Below are positions 59,975 through 64,000 of a stretch of 64,000 nucleotides of DNA, piece after piece (the first letter of the stretch is position 1; each line of letters opens with the position of its first letter). The translations under genes and the position numbers were made by a program. The DNA lies in NCBI RefSeq assembly GCF_003807585.1, contig NZ_RMBX01000011.1, positions 62,001 to 126,000 of the forward strand, in the 5' to 3' direction. The notes under the pieces were generated by a model. The model did no database searches, had not been told where the DNA came from, and saw only the letters and a program-made list of their open reading frames with translations. Origin of the DNA: Chitinophaga barathri. GTDB taxonomy: Bacteria > Bacteroidota > Bacteroidia > Chitinophagales > Chitinophagaceae.

Positions 59975-60586
59975 ATGAAACCAATTCCTGATATTGAACT
60001 TCTTCAACGGCTGAAATCAGATGAACCTGACGCCTTCAGGCTCCTGTTTGATACCTATTGGGAAAGACTGTACCAGGTAGCTTACCAGAAACTGAGATCC
60101 GAAGAGGACGCCAAAGATATTGTCCAGAACAGCCTGATACGGATCTGGCAGCGGAAAAACACGCTGGACATCAAAGTGTCCCTGGAAGCATACCTGACCA
60201 GCGTAGTGCGTTATGAAATACTCTCCTTCATTGCCGCTTCCATCAAAACAAAAGAAAAACAGGAGCAGATTGCCCGCCACGTATTACCCGACTTCGTGCA
60301 GCTGGTGGACAGCCTGCAGGTCAAGGAACTGCACCAGCATCTCGACAAACTGGTACAGCAGCTGCCCGAAAAAATGCGGCGGGTATACCTGCTGAGCCGC
60401 AACGATGACCTCTCCATCAGCGAAATTTCCCACTCCCTCCAATTATCCGAACAAACTGTCAGGAACCAGCTGAATACCGCGCTGGCCCGCATCAAAGCCG
60501 GGCTGGTGGAGTTTATGCTGCTCCTGCTGGTAAGCCAGTACCTGCAGTGCCCTGTGCCCTTATTTTGCTTGTTAATGATTTCGTAA
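59975..60586 (+). CDS. FecI-type ECF sigma factor
   Basis: This 203-residue protein has ECF region 2 (DPDAFRLLFDTYWERLYQVA-like, then SEEDAKDIVQNSLIRIWQRK) and region 4 (KMRRVYLLSRNDDLSISEIS, LSEQTVRNQLNTALARIKAG). It ends with a hydrophobic C-terminus (LLVSQYLQCPVPLFCLL), common in Bacteroidota FecI proteins. A FecR anti-sigma gene and a STN-domain TonB receptor follow, forming a cell-surface signalling unit. Confidence 0.93.
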   Translation: MKPIPDIELLQRLKSDEPDAFRLLFDTYWERLYQVAYQKLRSEEDAKDIVQNSLIRIWQRKNTLDIKVSLEAYLTSVVRYEILSFIAASIKTKEKQEQIARHVLPDFVQLVDSLQVKELHQHLDKLVQQLPEKMRRVYLLSRNDDLSISEISHSLQLSEQTVRNQLNTALARIKAGLVEFMLLLLVSQYLQCPVPLFCLLMIS

Positions 60587-60629
60587 CATTCGGGCATGGT
60601 TAAGTGAGCCGGTTTTATACGCTTACTGT

Positions 60630-61601
60630 ATGAAGACGATCACTATGCAATTAAAAGAGTTAGGGGAGATTCTCGACCGCTATTTATCAGGAACCGCCAC
60701 CAAAGCCGAAAGACGGCTGATAGAAAACTATTGGGCACAATCAGGAAATGAAGAACAGCTGAAGCTGAGCGGCGAAGAAAAATCGCGGCTGGCGGAGAGC
60801 ATATGGGAAGGCCTGCTTTTAAAATCAGCGCGGCCGCAGCCGCGTGTAGCCAGGCTTATCAACAGGCGCCTGTTATTACAGGCTGCCTCCGTTGCCATCC
60901 TGTTGAGTGTAGCCGGAATGTTCAGCTGGCAATATATATTTAAAGGCCGCGGGCGCCACAATATTACCTATACCACCATCATTGCCCGCGCCGGCAAAGT
61001 GCTGGATTATACACTCCCGGACAGCTCCCTGCTGCATATCTTCCCGGGTTCCGAAATACAGGTGCCGGATAACTTTAACCAGGCGGACAGGCGCATCAGC
61101 GTGAACGGAAAAGTATTTTTTGAAGTAAGGCCGGATGAGGCCAGACCATTCTACGCAATGGCCGGAGCGCTGCAAACACAGGTACTGGGCACTTCTTTCG
61201 AGGTAAATACCTTTCATCACAACAGGCCCGCTGTAACTGTGCGCAGCGGGCGCGTAGGTGTTTCCTACCAGGGTAAACAATTGTCGCAGCTGGGCGTGAA
61301 CGATCAGCTGCGCTTTAACCTTCCAACGGGTGATATGCAACTGCTGCGTGTGAATGCCGCGGAGCAATGCGACTGGTGGAACGGGCAGCTTTCCTTTGAA
61401 CATACGCCGCTGCCGGAAGTGCTGGAACATATAGAAAAATGGTTCGGCGTTGACATTGTCCTGCAGGGGGAAAGGCTGCGGGAAGAAACAGTGACCACCA
61501 GCTTCGGAACGGATGCATCGCTGCCTGAAGTGCTGTCGCTGCTTACAAGAACACTGGATGGCCATTACGAGATAAAAGACCGTGAAATTTTGATCTACTA
61601 G
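60630..61601 (+). CDS. FecR-family anti-sigma regulator
   Basis: This 323-residue protein has a cytoplasmic N-terminus (LGEILDRYLSGTATKAERRL), one membrane span at about residues 84-105, the periplasmic FecR domain (ITYTTIIARAGKVLDYTLPD, LGTSFEVNTFHHNRPAVTV) and a C-terminal DUF4974 domain (FEHTPLPEVLEHIEKWFGVD). It would hold the sigma factor until the receptor's STN domain signals. It lies 43 bases after the sigma gene. Confidence 0.94.
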   Translation: MKTITMQLKELGEILDRYLSGTATKAERRLIENYWAQSGNEEQLKLSGEEKSRLAESIWEGLLLKSARPQPRVARLINRRLLLQAASVAILLSVAGMFSWQYIFKGRGRHNITYTTIIARAGKVLDYTLPDSSLLHIFPGSEIQVPDNFNQADRRISVNGKVFFEVRPDEARPFYAMAGALQTQVLGTSFEVNTFHHNRPAVTVRSGRVGVSYQGKQLSQLGVNDQLRFNLPTGDMQLLRVNAAEQCDWWNGQLSFEHTPLPEVLEHIEKWFGVDIVLQGERLREETVTTSFGTDASLPEVLSLLTRTLDGHYEIKDREILIY

Positions 61602-61643
61602 TACATATCATTCTCCATTTATTATCGACACATTACTCCAGCT

Positions 61644-64000
61644 ATGCGATATCGAATTATCCTCAGGCTTGTGCTGCTGTTCCTTGTGCTGGGCTGTGCC
61701 ACACAATTTCCGCGCGCACAAACGCCAGACAGGAAGATCACATTCCCACAACCGAAAACCACTGTGGGAGAGGCTATCAAGGCCATTGAAAAGCAGACAA
61801 CGCTGCAGTTTTCCTATGGAAGCAACGTATTACAACGGACGGGCCGCGGTATCGTACTCGGAAACAGTACGGTTACGCTGGAAAAAGTATTGCAGGCCAT
61901 GCAGGCGCAGGCCGGCATCCGTTATGAACTGGATAAGGACAACCGGATCATTTTGAAAACAGAAGATGCCGGCCAGCCGAAATCCACCGCGCAGTCTTCC
62001 CCCGATCCGGGTAAAACCATCACCGGTAAGGTGCTGGATGCGGAAAAAAAGACCCCGGTGCCGGGTGTTTCGGTGGGCATCAAACATACCGGGAGGGGCA
62101 CCACTACCAACGTGGAAGGGGAGTTCCGGCTTACCGTTCCTGCTACGGGCGCCATACTGGTTTTTAGTTTCATCGGTTATGCGCCGCAGGAAGTGCATGT
62201 GAGGGATGCCGCCAATATCACCATCCGCCTGGCCTCCAGCCAGAAAATGCTGGGAGGAGTGACGGTATCGGCTATACGTAATCATAATACGGACGAAGCC
62301 ACTTTGTCTGAACGGAAAAAATCCGCTGTTATCTCCGATGCCATTTCCGCGCAGCAGATCGAAAGAACGGCCAGCATTACCACCACGCAGGCGCTGCAAC
62401 GCGTAGCCGGGGTATCGGTGACGGATGACAAATACGTGGCCATCCGCGGCCTCGGAGACCGCAGCGTGATCGCGGAACTGAATGGCGCCCGCCTTTCGTC
62501 TGCGGACCCGGACAGGACCGCTGTGCCGCTGGATCTCGTGCCCGCCGCGCTGCTCGACAATATCACCATTTACAAAACATTGTCCGCAGACAGGCCCGCG
62601 GACGCTTCCGCCGGTATCATCGAGCTTAAGACCAAGTCCGTGCCCACTGCGCTGACGCTGGAAGTAGCCGCCCAGGCAGGTTTTAATTCCGCGATCGGCC
62701 TCAATGGCAAATACAATGGTTTTTATAACGACAACCTGGGATTCCTGGGGCAGGAAGTAAAATCCCACCAGTTATCCGGCGACTTCCTGCGCCTGGCCGA
62801 ACAATACCCCGGCGGGCTGAAACAGATGCAGGAAGTGTTTATCCAGAGCCGTAACAATCCCGCCCTGGCAAACGAAGCCATGCGCATCAGCGATATTATG
62901 CAGTCGTTCGACCCCGTGCTGACCTCCCGCTATAAAACGGCCAGCCCTAACCAGCTTTATTCCGTTTCTTTCGGCAACTCTTTTAAGATTTTCGGTGGGC
63001 GGCATAAACTGGGAGTTGTGATCAACGGCAACTACTACCAGCGTTATGAGGATATTTACCAGGGAGAACGTAACCAGTACAGCCTTTTCCAGGGCGTGGT
63101 AACAGGATCGCCGAAGATATTCAACCAGCTGCGTATCCCGAACTTTATTTCCCCGGCATTTCCCCGGCTGGGCAATTACCTGTCTTACCAGGAAAATACC
63201 GGCAGGAGGATCATCAATTACGGCGGCCTGCTGGGCCTGGCCTACCAGTTTAACCCACGCCATGTCATACAGTTCCAATATGTAGGCAGCAGGGGAGCGG
63301 AAGCCGTTGCCAGCAGCCTTTCCGGCGAATGGAAAAATTCAGGGCTCAATTACCCGGTATATAACTACATCGATCAGCTGAAGCTGACTTACCGTACGTT
63401 CAATACTTTCAACCTGCAGGGAGAGCATAAGTTCATCAGTAAAGACTGGTCGCCGCGGCTGACCTACAACCTGAGCAGCTCCAACACCATACAGGATGAA
63501 CCGGACTACCGTTCCAGCAACTACGCCGTGTTGCGCTCAAGCAAACAGATAGCGACGGGTGGCGCGGGTATCGGCGAAGATGTATATGCTTTTGTTACCG
63601 GGCTTACACATGGCGTAGGCAGCGATTATACCCGCGCCATCGTTACGGATCCTAATGGCAGGCAGTTCCGCAAGCTCACAGAGAAAAACTACAACGCGAA
63701 AATGGATCTTACTTTTCCTTTTCAGCTGTACGGGGAAGAACAGGTGATAAAGATCGGCGGCAACTTCCTGAGAAGGGAACGCGACTACCGGGAGAATGTG
63801 CTGGGGCTTCCGGGCAGCAACCTTGGTGGCGGCGGTACGGACCTGTTGAATAAAGTGAAAGGGGACATCGACCAGCTGGTATCTTCCAGGTACGTGGGCA
63901 TGAAAGATCCTTCTTCCTATAACGAGGAAGGACAGCCGAGGGTGGGCGGCTTTTTATACCAGATCAAAAAATCACCGAACAACTATACCGGCACCTATGA
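61644..64000 (+). CDS. TonB-dependent receptor with STN signalling domain, partial
   Basis: The frame opens at ATG 61644 and runs past the window's right edge, giving at least 785 residues. It has a signal peptide, a STN domain (TTVGEAIKAIEKQTTLQFSY, LEKVLQAMQAQAGIRYELDK), a carboxypeptidase-regulatory-like domain (GKVLDAEKKTPVPGVSVGIK), a plug (TTTQALQRVAGVSVTDDKYV, IRGLGDRSVIAELNGARL) and the start of the barrel. With the FecI/FecR genes before it, it is a regulated importer; the ligand is unknown. The IRGLGDR and DRPADASAGIIELKTK segments resemble outer-membrane receptors for carbohydrate or iron complexes. Confidence 0.9.
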   Translation, partial: MRYRIILRLVLLFLVLGCATQFPRAQTPDRKITFPQPKTTVGEAIKAIEKQTTLQFSYGSNVLQRTGRGIVLGNSTVTLEKVLQAMQAQAGIRYELDKDNRIILKTEDAGQPKSTAQSSPDPGKTITGKVLDAEKKTPVPGVSVGIKHTGRGTTTNVEGEFRLTVPATGAILVFSFIGYAPQEVHVRDAANITIRLASSQKMLGGVTVSAIRNHNTDEATLSERKKSAVISDAISAQQIERTASITTTQALQRVAGVSVTDDKYVAIRGLGDRSVIAELNGARLSSADPDRTAVPLDLVPAALLDNITIYKTLSADRPADASAGIIELKTKSVPTALTLEVAAQAGFNSAIGLNGKYNGFYNDNLGFLGQEVKSHQLSGDFLRLAEQYPGGLKQMQEVFIQSRNNPALANEAMRISDIMQSFDPVLTSRYKTASPNQLYSVSFGNSFKIFGGRHKLGVVINGNYYQRYEDIYQGERNQYSLFQGVVTGSPKIFNQLRIPNFISPAFPRLGNYLSYQENTGRRIINYGGLLGLAYQFNPRHVIQFQYVGSRGAEAVASSLSGEWKNSGLNYPVYNYIDQLKLTYRTFNTFNLQGEHKFISKDWSPRLTYNLSSSNTIQDEPDYRSSNYAVLRSSKQIATGGAGIGEDVYAFVTGLTHGVGSDYTRAIVTDPNGRQFRKLTEKNYNAKMDLTFPFQLYGEEQVIKIGGNFLRRERDYRENVLGLPGSNLGGGGTDLLNKVKGDIDQLVSSRYVGMKDPSSYNEEGQPRVGGFLYQIKKSPNNYTGTY

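Noticed and set aside
61830..62768. Minus-strand frame of 312 codons
   Set aside because: It is antisense to the STN-domain receptor, which is supported by clear domains.

Overview
The window looks like a Bacteroidota chromosome, most likely a Chitinophaga-like member of the Chitinophagaceae. The reasons are the Bacteroidota-type Tra conjugation genes, a SusC/SusD pair, several TonB-dependent receptors, FecI/FecR-type regulation, LytTR signalling, and promoters with the TAnnTTTG -7 element. The genus is inferred from gene style, not from a marker gene. No rRNA and no intact tRNA was recognised.

Positions 1 to about 13.4 kb are the right-hand part of an integrative conjugative element (ICE). 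The order is a small unknown protein, TraF, an unknown protein, the TraG (VirB4-like) ATPase, three secreted helical proteins, TraJ, TraK, a TraL-like protein, TraM and TraN, which together would build the mating channel. Two related cargo or accessory proteins follow, then a small cluster of an Xis/MerR-like protein flanked by two related winged-helix proteins. The relaxase, coupling protein and integrase are not here and presumably lie to the left. The element ends at a fragment of a tRNA 3' end. Two more such fragments and a palindromic repeat follow by 14.0 kb, so the site seems to have been used more than once.

From 14.1 to 20.7 kb there are small stress and resistance genes: an ArsR/SRPBCC pair, a VOC protein, a RibD/DHFR-like reductase, a rifampicin phosphotransferase with a structured leader, a DUF2975/XRE pair and a collagen-like lipoprotein. 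From 20.8 to 28.4 kb lies a polysaccharide utilisation locus on the minus strand: SusC, a frameshifted SusD, a sulfatase and a PL6 lyase. The set suggests a sulfated uronic-acid glycan such as chondroitin or dermatan sulfate, with alginate as the alternative for the lyase. An SDR/AraC pair and a DMT exporter follow.

From 31 to 49 kb is ordinary chromosome: small enzymes, a large outer-membrane barrel protein divergent from a LytS/LytTR two-component system, an ABC exporter, an FKBP isomerase, a Tat-exported phospholipase C and a DesK/NarL-type two-component system. The 41.4 to 42.0 kb gap holds three different 11-bp tandem arrays. From 48.7 to 56.1 kb an S9 peptidase and a TonB-type receptor precede an ECF sigma factor, a small membrane protein and two Spy-like proteins, which look like an envelope-stress unit. 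Cardiolipin synthase, an ArsR/SDR pair and a thioesterase follow. The window ends in a FecI/FecR pair driving a STN-domain TonB receptor that runs off the right edge.
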